Assembly: GCA_000296795.1 (NCBI GenBank)
Contig: BAFH01000003.1
Coordinates: 1,302,401-1,366,400, forward strand
DNA from: Candidatus Jettenia caeni
GTDB taxonomy: Bacteria > Planctomycetota > Brocadiia > Brocadiales > Brocadiaceae
Length of the DNA: 64,000 bases
Direction: 5' to 3'
Shown: positions 35,894-45,704 of the stretch, one piece after another
How the letters are laid out: every line of letters begins with the position of its first letter
How positions within the stretch are numbered: position 1 is the stretch's first letter
Position numbers and translations under genes: made by a program
The notes under the pieces: model-generated
Database searches by the model: none
Told to the model about the DNA's origin: nothing
What the model saw: the letters and a program-made list of their open reading frames with translations, nothing else

Positions 35894-36582
35894 TACAAAT
35901 CTCCTGGAGAAGTCAGAAAAATAATACATAGTGCAGTAAACAAAATGGCGAAAAAATTCTTTCTATAAACTTTGTGATCTTTCCCGCAGACTACTTAACA
36001 AAAACAGTGCCTTGCTGTGATAATAAACCTAATTTATAATTAATTCTTTAAATACTTGGTATAATTATATTTATAAAAAAGATAAAATCAGACAAAATAT
36101 TGATAGATTACTATAATCTCTATAAATTGCAGTATATTTACTGCACTTATCAAATATAATTACTGCGGTAAAGAAATGCTTATAAGTGATTAGGTAGTGT
36201 AATTTGGTTAAAATAAAAGTATGTAATAAATAGTCTACAGTTAACAAAATTAAGGAGTATATCGTATTTAAAAAATACTGCATTTGGTACTAAAAATAAC
36301 CTTGACTTTTAGAGCCTTTTTACTTGACAGTGTTATTTGATTGTGTTAGCTTGTTACAAATTTATATCTTCTTTATGGTTAAGTAAACTTGTAAATTTCT
36401 GGGAAGAGACACTTTAAAAGATATTGAAGATATATTTTAAAAAAGGATTAGGCAATTCCAGATCGAATAGTATATGATATTTTGTGAATAAGATCTTGAG
36501 TAGGTGTAAATAATTTCAATAAATTATCATGTTCTTGCTAAGTCTGAAAAGAAACTTTAGTTAAATATACGGGAGAAAAAGA
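35894..36582. other. Long AT-rich intergenic region
   Basis: About 690 bases between divergent pssA and the aquaporin gene, with no convincing coding frame. One TTGACA (36324-36329) with a poor -10 (TAGCTT, 17 bases on) could start aquaporin transcription, with a leader over 200 bases. Nothing else is recognisable. Confidence 0.35.
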
Positions 36583-37272
36583 ATGAATGCGTACAAAAAG
36601 TATATAGCCGAGCTAGTTGGAACATTTGCATTGGTATTTATTGCGGCTGGTTCTGTATGCGCCGATTTTTATTTAAGGCAGGCAGGTGGGCAAGGACTGG
36701 GTCTTTTAGGTATTTCTATAGCATTTGGTGTAGTAGTAACTGCCGTTATTTATGCCACGAGTTATGTTTCTGGTTCTCATGTTAATCCTGCTGTTACTAT
36801 ATCCTTCTGGATTACGAAAAGGATGGATCCTAATACTGCAATCATGTATATAATTTCCCAAATAGCTGGCGCAACATTAGCAGGACTTGCACTAAAAACC
36901 CTTTTTCCCGATGCAGTTAAAACCGTATATTTAGGAACATGTATGTTAGCGCCAGGAGTTTCTATCGCGCGTGGGATACTCATGGAATTCATTATCAGTT
37001 TCCTTTTGATATTTACTATTTATGGGACACTTGTGGACAAAAGGGCTTCTGCTGGATTTGCAGGAGTAGCCATAGGATTGGTAATACTCTTCGGAGCAAT
37101 GATTGGTGGTATAATTAGTGGCGGTGCAATGAATCCCGCTCGTGTCTTTGGTCCGGCTATTGCCTCAGGTCAGTTTACTCATCATTATGTATGGTGGATC
37201 GGTCCAATATTAGGAGGGATTGTGGCAGGTTTTGTCTACGATAAACTCTTTGCTGACAGCAAAAAATCATAA
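36583..37272 (+). CDS. Aquaporin (MIP family channel)
   Basis: 229 residues with six membrane segments and the two half-helix NPA motifs: SGSHVNPAVT (about residue 65) and SGGAMNPARVFGPA (about 185). The Arg just after the second NPA is the usual selectivity-filter residue. The size and the second motif favour a water-type aquaporin over a glycerol facilitator, though other small solutes are possible. Inner membrane. A GGGAGA ribosome site precedes the ATG and a hairpin terminator follows the gene. Confidence 0.92.
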   Translation: MNAYKKYIAELVGTFALVFIAAGSVCADFYLRQAGGQGLGLLGISIAFGVVVTAVIYATSYVSGSHVNPAVTISFWITKRMDPNTAIMYIISQIAGATLAGLALKTLFPDAVKTVYLGTCMLAPGVSIARGILMEFIISFLLIFTIYGTLVDKRASAGFAGVAIGLVILFGAMIGGIISGGAMNPARVFGPAIASGQFTHHYVWWIGPILGGIVAGFVYDKLFADSKKS

Positions 37273-37352
37273 TTGCAATTAAAGCAGGATACAATTTATT
37301 CATAGCTGATAAAGTTATGTGAAAACACACCCTGTTAGCTTAAAAAATTAAG

Positions 37353-37391
37353 CGGCAACGTGTAAGATGTACCTTACATGTTGCCGTTTTT
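37353..37391 (+). terminator. Rho-independent terminator after the aquaporin gene
   Basis: A 14-bp stem with one G-T mismatch, CGGCAACGTGTAAG and CTTACATGTTGCCG, encloses a 6-base loop and is followed by TTTTT. It ends the aquaporin transcript. Confidence 0.85.
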
Positions 37392-37407
37392 ATTGAGAGT
37401 TCGATTT

Positions 37408-38055
37408 ATGTTTGATATTGATACTGTGCTGAAGCTTATTGAGCGGGAAAATAAAAAGTTTAACGTACCGGTTGTTACAGTCATTTCTAAAGAACGAACT
37501 CCATTTCATGTCTTGATCTCATGTATTTTAAGCCTTAGGACAAAGGACAAGACTACTCATGAGGCCTCTCATCGGCTCTTTGCTGTGGTTAATACCCCTA
37601 AAGATATGGCAGAAATTCCCACGGAGAAACTAGAGAAGCTTATCTATCCCGTAGGGTTCTATCGGGTAAAGGCAAAGAATATTAAAGAGATTTGCAAGGA
37701 GTTGGTAAAAACATACAGGGGTAAAGTGCCAGACGAAATTGATGAGTTATTGAAATTGAGTGGAGTGGGACGTAAGACTGCGAATTTAGTAGTAACCTTG
37801 GGGTATAAAAAACCTGGTATTTGTGTGGATACCCATGTTCATCGGATTACTAACCGATGGGGGTATGTTAAAACAAAAAATCCGAAGGAAACCGAATTTG
37901 CGCTTCGTGAAAAACTTCCAAAAGAATATTGGCTTATCATCAATGATCTTCTTGTTACATTTGGCCAAAACATCTGCGTACCAATCTCTCCCAAATGCAG
38001 CTTTTGTCCTGTTAATATGTATTGCCAAAAAGTAGGTGTGACAAGGCATCGTTAA
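37408..38055 (+). CDS. nth: Endonuclease III
   Basis: 215 residues. It is a DNA glycosylase and AP lyase that removes oxidised pyrimidines. The helix-hairpin-helix LSGVGRKTANLV contains the catalytic Lys, and VDTHVHRI holds the catalytic Asp. The C-terminal 4Fe-4S cluster ligands are complete: CVPISPKCSFCPVNMYC is exactly Cx6Cx2Cx5C. The ATG at 37408 was chosen because an upstream ATG (37378) lies inside the terminator hairpin. Confidence 0.95.
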   Translation: MFDIDTVLKLIERENKKFNVPVVTVISKERTPFHVLISCILSLRTKDKTTHEASHRLFAVVNTPKDMAEIPTEKLEKLIYPVGFYRVKAKNIKEICKELVKTYRGKVPDEIDELLKLSGVGRKTANLVVTLGYKKPGICVDTHVHRITNRWGYVKTKNPKETEFALREKLPKEYWLIINDLLVTFGQNICVPISPKCSFCPVNMYCQKVGVTRHR

Positions 38056-38176
38056 CGGTTATTGTACTATCCCTGCTATGAGATGGTACCTGAGAATGTT
38101 TAATTCTTCAAGACACGAATCAATTCCCGTTCTTGCTGATTAGATAGTAAGGGAACAATGATCTTATGAAAATGGT

Positions 38177-38995
38177 TTATGAATTCTTAAAGGTTTTTTG
38201 GATAATCTTTAGCATATCATCGTGAACACCTTTATTAGCAGCGATGATGTTACCAGTTTTCAGATACTGGTTACTCCCATTAAAGTCTGTAACCATACCA
38301 CCTGCCTCTTCGACCAAAAGGGCTCCTGCTGCCATGTCCCATGGTGATAAAGCACATTCGAAGAAACCACCAAAGATGCCTTCTGCTGTGTATGCAAGAT
38401 CAAGACAAGCAGAACCGCCTCTTCTGATGCCGGAAGCATGCATAAATAACTCTCTAAACGATTTAAGGTAAGCATCTATAAAATCCTTTATCCGAAAAGG
38501 AAAACCCGTTGCAATCAGGGAATTATGTAAGATTTTGGGATGGGAGATATTCATACGTCTGTTATTTTTAAATGCCCCCCGTTTTTTAATGGCAGAATAG
38601 ATAATTTCTCTCAGGGGTTCGTAAATAAGCCCAACCGTTAATTCTCCTTCAATTTCCAGAGCAATAGAGACGGCGAAACTCGGAAGGCCATGGATATAGT
38701 TTGAAGTGCCATCTAGTGGATCTATAATCCATAAGAAAGGGGAGGAACGGGAGTGTCCTTCTGCTGATGATTCTTCTGCAAGAAAGTCATGATTGTTAAA
38801 ATGAGATTTAATAATAGTTTTGATAAGTTCTTCAGATCTCTTATCTACATCAGTTACAAAATCATTCTTGGCTTTTTCATCAATCATGGAGGGGCACAGC
38901 TTCCCAAAGTGTTCCTTTAAAATAATACCAGCCTGGAGAGCAGCCTCTCTTGCAATATCGAGATAGTTATCTACATCATTTGGATTTTGTATCAT
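38177..38995 (-). CDS. suhB: Inositol-1-monophosphatase family protein
   Basis: 272 residues. Metal-binding motifs are present: LAEESS (about 84), WIIDPLDGTSNYIHGLPSF (about 97) and SPWDMAAGALLVEEAGG (about 225). The family dephosphorylates inositol phosphate; bacterial SuhB also takes part in rRNA transcription. It precedes purC on the same strand with about 30 bases between. The C-terminus is a normal length. Confidence 0.9.
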   Translation of the reverse strand: MIQNPNDVDNYLDIAREAALQAGIILKEHFGKLCPSMIDEKAKNDFVTDVDKRSEELIKTIIKSHFNNHDFLAEESSAEGHSRSSPFLWIIDPLDGTSNYIHGLPSFAVSIALEIEGELTVGLIYEPLREIIYSAIKKRGAFKNNRRMNISHPKILHNSLIATGFPFRIKDFIDAYLKSFRELFMHASGIRRGGSACLDLAYTAEGIFGGFFECALSPWDMAAGALLVEEAGGMVTDFNGSNQYLKTGNIIAANKGVHDDMLKIIQKTFKNS

Positions 38996-39022
38996 TTTTG
39001 CTGTCTTTATGACGAAGGTGTT

Positions 39023-39922
39023 TTAAGTAAGAACTTTACCCGTAAGTGCCTTATAAGCACTGAGATATTTTTCTGAAGTTTTTTGGATAATATCCGGAGG
39101 AAGTGTTGGCGCTGGTGGTTTCTTGTTCCATTGGAGGTTTTCGAGATAATCCCGGATAAATTGTTTATCATAGGATGGTTGTGGTTTCCCAGGTTTATAG
39201 CCTTCTAGTGGCCAAAAGCGCGAAGAATCAGGTGTGAGTACCTCATCAATAAGTATTGTCCTGTTATTCTGAGTAATACCCCATTCAAACTTGGTATCGC
39301 AGATGATAATACCTCTGCCTGTTGCATAGCGGTTTGCCTTAAGATAAACCTCCATGCTTTTATCCTTCAATTCTTCGGCTTGCTTTTTACCAATCAAATC
39401 TACAACCCTTGAAAAAGGGATATTTTCATCATGTCCTGTTGTTGCTTTGCTTGAAGGGGTAAAGATGGGTTCCGGGAGCTTATCCGACTCTTTAAGTCCC
39501 GGAGGCAATTTTATTCCGCAAATTGATTGGGTGCTTTGATACTCCTTCCAGCCAGAACCTGCTAAATAGCCGCGAATTATACATTCTACCGGAAAGACCT
39601 TGACTTTCTTTACCAACATGGAGCGACCTTGCAGAATATTTTTATGTTGTGCGATGATGTTGCTGCCCATTTTCTCGATTTGGGTAGTTATAAGGTGGTT
39701 CTCAATGCAATCAGAAGTATAGTTAAACCAGAATTCAGAAAGGCCTGTGAGTACCTTTCCTTTGAATGGGATACCATCTGAAAGAACTACATCAAAGGCC
39801 GAGATGCGATCTGTGGTGACGATTAACAAATAGTCATTAATTTCGTAAATATCACGTACTTTACCACGGCTGTGTAATTTGAGTTCTGAGATTTGAGTAG
39901 TAAGCAGAGGATGGTTATTCAT
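39023..39922 (-). CDS. purC: SAICAR synthase
   Basis: 299 residues, the longer type of PurC. It joins aspartate to CAIR with ATP to give SAICAR in purine synthesis. Signatures: KVRDIYEI at the start, [20 protein letters not shown] (in part) and [16 protein letters not shown] near residue 110, plus [11 protein letters not shown] near 205 and [14 protein letters not shown] near 225. It is six bases downstream of the DnaJ-TPR gene, so these two and suhB form one minus-strand unit. Confidence 0.96.
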   Translation of the reverse strand: MNNHPLLTTQISELKLHSRGKVRDIYEINDYLLIVTTDRISAFDVVLSDGIPFKGKVLTGLSEFWFNYTSDCIENHLITTQIEKMGSNIIAQHKNILQGRSMLVKKVKVFPVECIIRGYLAGSGWKEYQSTQSICGIKLPPGLKESDKLPEPIFTPSSKATTGHDENIPFSRVVDLIGKKQAEELKDKSMEVYLKANRYATGRGIIICDTKFEWGITQNNRTILIDEVLTPDSSRFWPLEGYKPGKPQPSYDKQFIRDYLENLQWNKKPPAPTLPPDIIQKTSEKYLSAYKALTGKVLT

Positions 39923-39928
39923 AATATA

Positions 39929-40753
39929 TTACATAGCAAAGTTTGGGTTATGTTGTTTCAGTTTTGTTTTAAGTTTATTTGCACCTTGAAGGTTAGGTTT
40001 TAACGACAGGGCAATATTAAGATATTTTAAAGCATTTTCATATTCTTTTAATTTGATATAGCATTCAGCCATTTTTTTGTAAATAAAGGCATTCTCGTTC
40101 TTGTATAGCTTGAGTTTTAGCACCTTTTCGTAAATAATCAATGCTTTTTCTGGAGGTGCACATTTTGCGAGTTTACGACAATAGATATTCCTGATTCGCT
40201 CTTTAATTTCAGCAAGTAAATGATGACGATGCGTGCTGTCTCTTCCTCGTTCAAGTATAAATTCGTAAAATTCAATACAGATTTCATACTTTCCTAATTT
40301 CTCATAAGCTTCAGCTAATAAGAATTTGCAATCAACATAATCCCGATGATTTAAATGCAAAAGAAAATCAATATTTACATATTCTTCTGAGAGATGTTCA
40401 TATCTTTCAACTGCATTCCGCATACGGCCGTTTAAAAGGTCGATAAAGATAGTGTGCGCCTGTGTCCGGATACTTGTATCAGTTTTTGAATTTTTTTCCT
40501 CTTTTTTATAGATTCGTGTTGTCTTGTAGGTTTGCAGGTGATGCTTATACAGCCTGTCATATTGTTCTCGAGCCGTTGAATCAGACAGAATTTTATACGC
40601 CTGGATAATAGTCTTCGTCTTTGATTCTGCCCACAGTTTGTTTTGACCATGAATATCCGGATGATATTTTTTGATAAGTGTTCGAAATGAGCGTTTAATC
40701 TCTTCTTCACTTACTTCATGGTGTACTTCAAGAATATCGTAATAATTTACCAC
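39929..40753 (-). CDS. DnaJ-domain protein with TPR repeats
   Basis: 274 residues. A J-domain lies at the N-terminus (YYDILEVHHEVSEEEIKRSFR, in part) with the HPD motif in KYHPDIHG, so it should stimulate a DnaK chaperone. The C-terminal half has at least three TPR-like units, the last being YIKLKEYENALKYLNIALSLKPN (in part). No zinc-finger or C-terminal peptide-binding domain is present, so it is not DnaJ itself. It is the first gene of the purC/suhB unit. Function in this context is unknown. Confidence 0.85.
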   Translation of the reverse strand: MVNYYDILEVHHEVSEEEIKRSFRTLIKKYHPDIHGQNKLWAESKTKTIIQAYKILSDSTAREQYDRLYKHHLQTYKTTRIYKKEEKNSKTDTSIRTQAHTIFIDLLNGRMRNAVERYEHLSEEYVNIDFLLHLNHRDYVDCKFLLAEAYEKLGKYEICIEFYEFILERGRDSTHRHHLLAEIKERIRNIYCRKLAKCAPPEKALIIYEKVLKLKLYKNENAFIYKKMAECYIKLKEYENALKYLNIALSLKPNLQGANKLKTKLKQHNPNFAM

Positions 40754-41001
40754 GGTTGTAATTCTTAATAAAATAAGATAAGTGTTTTACAGTAAAAATA
40801 TCTGCCGGTAACTAGGTAATAGCGAATTACCACATTTACCAAGGGTAATCATTGTAAGAAAATTAGTTATACCTTTTCTATTTTGCAAGGCAATTCCTCA
40901 CAGGTATTTCTACAAGATAAAAATGATATTGAACAGAAAATTAATGCTAACAGCCATTTTGTAGGCTGTCAATAGATTTCGTGAAAATCGATGCTAAGAG
41001 A
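40754..41001. other. Intergenic, no feature seen
   Basis: About 250 AT-rich bases between two minus-strand genes. No coding frame or clear terminator. The DnaJ-TPR gene's promoter should lie here, but no strong -35/-10 pair is visible on the minus strand. Confidence 0.3.
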
Positions 41002-42270
41002 TTACTCATAGCGTAGTGTCTCCACCGGGTCAAGCCGTGCAGCTCGTAAAGCAGGATAAATACTAAATATTACACCACTCAATATAGCAATACCTGCAAT
41101 GAGTACTATACTAAGGGCATTTACTTCCGTGGGTATCTGGTTAAAATAATATACCTCTGGTGGAAACGGTCTCCAACCAGAGATAGTATATAAGAATTTT
41201 TCTAACCAATTTATTCTAAAGATGACAAATAAGCCAATAGCAACACCAATACTGGTACCGATACTACTAATGAGTAATCCATTTAAAAGAAATATAGACA
41301 TAATACCTTGCGTAGTTGCTCCTAAAGCTTTCAAGATACCAATATCTTTAGATTTTTCAAGGACAATCATTGTTAGGATGGCAAGAATATTAAATCCAGC
41401 TACCACAACAATAAAAAATAAAATAAATGCCATTACACGTCTTTCCATCATTACGGCTGTTAAAAAGGTTTTTCTTGCATCTTCCCAGGTTTGGACATAA
41501 TACTCAAAACCTAATACCATTTGTAGTTTATCCCGTATTTCGTTAGCGTAGCGATAATTATCTAATTTTACACTAATTCCAGTGACGGCATTTTCTTCTT
41601 TTGAGCCTACAAGTTCTTGAGCTGTGGCGAGGGGAATATATATATAATTTTTATCAAAATCATACATCCCTGATTTAAATTTTCCTGTAATAATAAATGG
41701 TTTTACGCTGATTTTGTCCCATTCTTTAAGGGTAACTAATACGATTTGTTCTCCATTTTGAATAAAGCTTTGAGGGAATTTTTCGGGCTCTCCCGATCCT
41801 GTCCTTAAAAGTTCAGTACCCCCAAAGGCGCTTGCAGTGTTCTTTTCTCCATGTGTCTTTAATAAATCGCCAGGTTGATTTCCAAAGGGGGCAATATACG
41901 ACTCAAAATCACTTACACAAGCCTCTGCGTTTGGGTCTATTCCTTTGAAATAGACAAATTCCTTTCTCCCTCTCAACTTAATAAGTGCCGGACCCTCGAT
42001 GTAGGGTGCACAGGCGATGACATGGTCAAAAGCTTTTATTTTTTCAACGACTTGTTTATAATTCTCAAGTCCATACATGCCACCTTTCGAAACAATAATA
42101 TGTGCTAGAGTTCCTCTTATTCTATTACGGAGTTCCCGATCGAATCCATTCATTACCGAAAGAACAACGATCAATGTCATTACTCCTACAGCAACTCCAG
42201 CTACAGCAAAAAATGATATCTTTCTATTACGTAAATAGCGTAAACTAATAAAAAGTTTATACATAAGCAT
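41002..42270 (-). CDS. LolC/LolE-type lipoprotein-release permease
   Basis: 422 residues. The typical start YKLFISLRYLRNRKISFFAVAGVAVGV (in part) is followed by one membrane helix (about 18-42), a large periplasmic domain, and three C-terminal helices (about 275-305, 320-350, 375-405). The end reads YPALRAARLDPVETLRYE, the MacB/FtsX-type signature. With an ATPase (LolD), which is not in this window, it would extract lipoproteins from the inner membrane for the outer one. LolC and LolE cannot be told apart here. An in-frame ATG two codons later (MYKLF) may be the true start. Confidence 0.85.
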   Translation of the reverse strand: MLMYKLFISLRYLRNRKISFFAVAGVAVGVMTLIVVLSVMNGFDRELRNRIRGTLAHIIVSKGGMYGLENYKQVVEKIKAFDHVIACAPYIEGPALIKLRGRKEFVYFKGIDPNAEACVSDFESYIAPFGNQPGDLLKTHGEKNTASAFGGTELLRTGSGEPEKFPQSFIQNGEQIVLVTLKEWDKISVKPFIITGKFKSGMYDFDKNYIYIPLATAQELVGSKEENAVTGISVKLDNYRYANEIRDKLQMVLGFEYYVQTWEDARKTFLTAVMMERRVMAFILFFIVVVAGFNILAILTMIVLEKSKDIGILKALGATTQGIMSIFLLNGLLISSIGTSIGVAIGLFVIFRINWLEKFLYTISGWRPFPPEVYYFNQIPTEVNALSIVLIAGIAILSGVIFSIYPALRAARLDPVETLRYE

Positions 42271-42381
42271 TCAATTTTACATTGTTATTTTACGGTGTTA
42301 AATATATAATTCTACGATTCTAGCACAACTAAATTATTTTAGGCAATTAAATAATAAACTTGTCAATTTAGGAGATGAGGA

Positions 42382-43518
42382 ATGCTTTATTTTAAAACTG
42401 CAGGGGAATCTCATGGAAAATGTCTAATCACAATTATCGAGGGATTTCCCGCTGGTGTATTGATTGATGAAGCATTTCTAAATAAAGAAATGAAGCGAAG
42501 GCAAGGTGGGTTGGGTAGAGGCGGGAGGATGCAGATAGAGGAAGACCGTGTAGAAATTCTTTCCGGTATTAGAAATAACAGATCTCTGGGAAGCCCCATT
42601 TGTTTAATGATAAAAAATAGTGATTATAAAATTGATGAGCTCCCAGCCGTTACGAAACCCCGTCCCGGCCATGCTGACCTGGCGGGCGCTATAAAATACA
42701 ATCAAAAAGATGCGCGAGATATATTAGAACGAGCTAGTGCTCGGGAAACGGCTGCAAGGGTAGCGGCTGGTGCACTGATAAAGATTTTGCTTTCCCAATT
42801 CGGAATAGAAGTGTTTGGTTATGTGAAAGGAATTGGTGGTATTAACTCAGATAAAATTCTTAAAGATTTAGATGTTGGAAAGAAAAATCGTGAAAAGAGT
42901 AAATTATATTGCATTGATCAGGATATTGAAGCAAGAATTATTGAAAAGATTAAACAAACATCAGAAAAAGGAGATTCTCTGGGGGGTATTATTGAAGTAA
43001 TTGTATATGGATTACCAATAGGATTGGGTAACCATACCCAATGGGATTTAAAATTAGATGCAAGGCTTGCTTATGCTTTAATGTCAATTCAAGCAATTAA
43101 GGGCGTTGAATTTGGTCTCGGATATAATGCGTCTAATAAATACGGCTCAGAGGTGCACGATGAGATTTTTTATAAAAAGTCTACAAAAAGGAGCCTATTA
43201 ACAGGTGGATTTAAGAGGCATACAAATAATGCGGGAGGAATAGAAGGCGGTATTAGCAATGGGGAACCGATTGTGGCAAGAGCATATATGAAACCTATTC
43301 CAACATTGAAAAAACCCTTGAGATCTGTGGATTTAATAACAAAAGAACCTATAGAGGCTTCATATGAAAGGTCAGATGTATGTGCAGTACCTGCTGCATC
43401 TGTTGTTTGTGAGGGGATGGTTACTTTTGAAATTGCAAGGGCATTCTTAGAAAAGTTTGGCGGAGATAGTTTAGATGAGGTTAAGCGTAATTATGAAGGG
43501 TATCTTTTTAATATGTGA
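42382..43518 (+). CDS. aroC: Chorismate synthase
   Basis: 378 residues. It makes chorismate from EPSP with reduced FMN, the last step of the shikimate pathway. Signatures: [18 protein letters not shown] (about residue 6), [30 protein letters not shown] (in part) and [13 protein letters not shown] near residue 295. GGAGATGAGG precedes the ATG. Cytoplasmic. It lies just upstream of the tRNA-tuf cluster, with no clear terminator between. Confidence 0.96.
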   Translation: MLYFKTAGESHGKCLITIIEGFPAGVLIDEAFLNKEMKRRQGGLGRGGRMQIEEDRVEILSGIRNNRSLGSPICLMIKNSDYKIDELPAVTKPRPGHADLAGAIKYNQKDARDILERASARETAARVAAGALIKILLSQFGIEVFGYVKGIGGINSDKILKDLDVGKKNREKSKLYCIDQDIEARIIEKIKQTSEKGDSLGGIIEVIVYGLPIGLGNHTQWDLKLDARLAYALMSIQAIKGVEFGLGYNASNKYGSEVHDEIFYKKSTKRSLLTGGFKRHTNNAGGIEGGISNGEPIVARAYMKPIPTLKKPLRSVDLITKEPIEASYERSDVCAVPAASVVCEGMVTFEIARAFLEKFGGDSLDEVKRNYEGYLFNM

Positions 43519-43549
43519 CATTTAATTTACAATAGGTTGCAAATTTTAC

Positions 43550-43577
43550 TTGAATAATTTTTATGTTTTGATAATAT
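43550..43577 (+). promoter_or_regulatory. Putative promoter of the tRNA cluster
   Basis: TTGAAT (43550-43555), 16 bases, TAATAT (43572-43577), 27 bases before the first tRNA. This is the expected position, with moderate matches. Confidence 0.45.
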
Positions 43578-43604
43578 AAATTTTTCTGCAATTTTTATGT
43601 TGAT

Positions 43605-43679
43605 GCTAGCGTAGCTCAATGGCGGAGCAGCGGTTTTGTAAACCGCAGGTTGTGGGTTCGAGTCCCACCGCTAGCTCCA
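43605..43679 (+). tRNA. tRNA-Thr(TGT)
   Basis: Cloverleaf with acceptor GCTAGCG/CGCTAGC and anticodon arm GCGGT-TTTGTAA-ACCGC, anticodon TGT. T-arm GTGGGTTCGAGTCCCAC, encoded CCA. First tRNA of the cluster. Confidence 0.95.
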
Positions 43680-43720
43680 GGAATTAGTTTATAGGCGAAG
43701 AGATAAGTAAAAGAAATTAT

Positions 43721-43805
43721 GGGTGGATTCCCGAGTGGCCAAAGGGGACAGACTGTAAATCTGTTGGCATAGCCTTCGGAGGTTCGAATCCTCCTCCACC
43801 CACCA
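43721..43805 (+). tRNA. tRNA-Tyr(GTA)
   Basis: Acceptor GGGTGGA/TCCACCC, anticodon GTA in CAGACTGTAAATCTG, a long variable arm as expected for tRNA-Tyr, T-arm GGAGGTTCGAATCCTCC, and encoded CCA. Confidence 0.95.
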
Positions 43806-43848
43806 TTCATGCCTGTTTTAATTATTGAAAAATAGTATTGATTTTAAT

Positions 43849-43919
43849 GCGGGCGTAGCTCAATGGTAGAGCTCTAGCCTTCCAAGCTAGCCATGTGGGT
43901 TCGATTCCCATCGCCCGCT
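43849..43919 (+). tRNA. tRNA-Gly(TCC)
   Basis: Acceptor GCGGGCG/CGCCCGC and anticodon arm CTAGC-CTTCCAA-GCTAG, anticodon TCC. No CCA is encoded (the genomic text after the discriminator is CTT), unlike the two tRNAs before it. Confidence 0.95.
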
Positions 43920-43951
43920 CTTGTTAAAGATAAATAAATATATATTAATAT

Positions 43952-43979
43952 TTGACATTTGTGTTTTTTGTGCTACAAT
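43952..43979 (+). promoter_or_regulatory. Strong promoter for tRNA-Thr/tuf
   Basis: Perfect TTGACA (43952-43957), a 16-base spacer, and TACAAT (43974-43979). It lies between tRNA-Gly and the second tRNA-Thr, so it drives tRNA-Thr(GGT), tuf and genes beyond. Confidence 0.65.
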
Positions 43980-44035
43980 AAACGGATTGGAAAAATTTAG
44001 TTAATTGTCGGCATATTCTTACGATGTTATGTTTT

Positions 44036-44111
44036 TGCTGCTGTAGCTCAGTGGTGGAGCACGTCCTTGGTAAGGACGAGGTCATGGGTTCAAATCCCAT
44101 CAGCAGCTCCA
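44036..44111 (+). tRNA. tRNA-Thr(GGT)
   Basis: Acceptor GCTGCTG/CAGCAGC and anticodon arm CGTCC-TTGGTAA-GGACG, anticodon GGT. T-arm ATGGGTTCAAATCCCAT and encoded CCA. The order Thr-Tyr-Gly-Thr-tuf, with the same anticodons, matches the E. coli thrU-tyrU-glyT-thrT-tufB operon. Confidence 0.95.
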
Positions 44112-44187
44112 GAAAATTATCAGAGTTTCGAAAGTATATACACGATAGCAAATGTATAATGGTATGAATAAGAGGAGTGGGGGTTAA

Positions 44188-45390
44188 ATGGGGAAGGAAG
44201 TATTTAAGCGGACGAAGCCGCATGTGAATGTAGGTACGATAGGGCATGTTGATCATGGTAAGACGACGTTGACGTCGGTAATTACGCATGTATTGGCGAA
44301 GCAGGGGTTGGCGAAGGAGAGGCCGTACGATTCGATTGATAAGGCGCCGGAGGAGCGGGAGCGTGGGATCACGATTGCGATATCGCATGTGGAGTATGAG
44401 ACCCAGAAGAGGCATTATGCACACGTGGATTGTCCTGGGCATGCAGACTATGTAAAGAACATGATAACAGGAGCGGCGCAGATGGATGGGGCGATTTTGG
44501 TGGTAAGTGCGCCTGACGGTCCTATGCCTCAGACGAGAGAGCATATTCTTTTGGCAAGGCAGGTAGGAGTGCCGAGGATAGCAGTATTTATGAATAAGGT
44601 GGATATGTTAGAGGATCCGGAGTTATTGGATCTTGTCGAGATGGAAATTAGGGAGTTATTGAGTAAGTATAATTTTCCTGGAGATGAAATTCCGGTAATT
44701 AGAGGGTCTGCGTTAAAGGCACAGGAGTGTGGATGCGGTTCTGCTACATGTGCGAGTTGTGGGCCTGTTTTGAAGTTAATGGATGCGGTGGATACGTACA
44801 TACCGGATCCGGTACGCGAGATAGATAAGCCATTTTTGATGTCAGTGGAAGATGTGTTTAGTATAAAGGGGAGAGGGACGGTAGCGACCGGGAGGGTAGA
44901 GAGGGGCAGGGTTAAGGTAGGAGATGAGATAGAGATAGTAGGGATAAAGCCTGATGTTAAGAAGTCGGTGGTGACGGGAGTTGAGATGTTTAATAAGACA
45001 TTGGACGAAGGACAGGCAGGCGATAATCTTGGTGTGTTGCTAAGGGGTGTGGAGAAGGATGATATAGAGAGAGGTCAGGTGTTGGCAAAGCCAGGGAGTA
45101 TAACGCCGCATAAGAAGTATGAGGCCGAGGCATATATTTTAACGAAAGAGGAAGGTGGAAGGCATACACCGTTTTTTAATGGGTATAGGCCACAGTTTTA
45201 TTTTAGGACGACAGATGTGACGGGTGTGGTAAGTTTGACGGGAGGAGCTGAGATGGTAATGCCGGGGGATAATGTAAAGGTCAATGTCGAGCTTTTAACA
45301 GCCGTAGCGATGGATGAAGGATTAAGATTCGCTATCAGAGAAGGTGGAAAAACAGTCGGCGCTGGCGTCGTTACAAAAATTATTGAATAA
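44188..45390 (+). CDS. tuf: Elongation factor Tu, copy 1
   Basis: 400 residues. It carries aminoacyl-tRNA to the ribosome with GTP. G-motifs: GHVDHGKT (P-loop), DCPGH (G3), and NKVD (G4). The switch I region around RGITI is normal. After RGSALKAQ a loop holds four cysteines ([14 protein letters not shown]), where most EF-Tu have none. The gene is identical base for base to copy 2 (59956-61158), while the flanks differ. Its codons mostly end in G (AAG, GGG, ACG, GCG) unlike the neighbouring AT-ending genes, except in the last 90 bases or so. GAGTGGGGG precedes the ATG. In the tRNA-tuf-secE-nusG operon. Confidence 0.97.
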   Translation: MGKEVFKRTKPHVNVGTIGHVDHGKTTLTSVITHVLAKQGLAKERPYDSIDKAPEERERGITIAISHVEYETQKRHYAHVDCPGHADYVKNMITGAAQMDGAILVVSAPDGPMPQTREHILLARQVGVPRIAVFMNKVDMLEDPELLDLVEMEIRELLSKYNFPGDEIPVIRGSALKAQECGCGSATCASCGPVLKLMDAVDTYIPDPVREIDKPFLMSVEDVFSIKGRGTVATGRVERGRVKVGDEIEIVGIKPDVKKSVVTGVEMFNKTLDEGQAGDNLGVLLRGVEKDDIERGQVLAKPGSITPHKKYEAEAYILTKEEGGRHTPFFNGYRPQFYFRTTDVTGVVSLTGGAEMVMPGDNVKVNVELLTAVAMDEGLRFAIREGGKTVGAGVVTKIIE

Positions 45391-45412
45391 ATAAATACTT
45401 AGGAAGATTTGC

Positions 45413-45562
45413 ATGCATGAATATATAACTATGGTTTGTAAAGAGTGTTCAAATAGAAATTATAGAACACCAAAAAAAACACAGCAGACTGAGAAGCTGG
45501 AATTAAGAAAGTTTTGTAGGTTTTGCAGAAAGCATACTGAACATAAAGAGTATAAAAAATAG
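45413..45562 (+). CDS. rpmG: Ribosomal protein L33
   Basis: 49 residues. The zinc-ribbon type is kept: VCKECSNRNYRTPK and FCRFCRKH hold two CxxC pairs that bind zinc. The ATG at 45413 follows AGGAAG. It sits between tuf and tRNA-Trp, the common position in many bacteria. Large-subunit component. Confidence 0.9.
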   Translation: MHEYITMVCKECSNRNYRTPKKTQQTEKLELRKFCRFCRKHTEHKEYKK

Positions 45563-45595
45563 ATTTATTTTAAATTCAGATGATCGATAAAATTA

Positions 45596-45672
45596 AGGTC
45601 TGTAGCTCTAATTGGTAGAGCACCGGACTCCAAATCCGGTCGTTGGGGGTTCAAGTCCCTCCAGACCTGCCA
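45596..45672 (+). tRNA. tRNA-Trp(CCA)
   Basis: Acceptor AGGTCTG/CAGACCT, anticodon arm CCGGA-CTCCAAA-TCCGG with anticodon CCA, T-arm GGGGGTTCAAGTCCCTC, encoded CCA. Between rpmG and secE. Confidence 0.95.
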
Positions 45673-45704
45673 TATACTTTATTTATAGAAGAGAGATATT
45701 AAGA

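Noticed and set aside
43945-44544. Antisense frame of 199 codons over tuf copy 1, with a like frame at 59950-60312
   Set aside because: It is the complement of a strongly biased coding gene (Arg-rich shadow), repeated identically because the tuf genes are identical.
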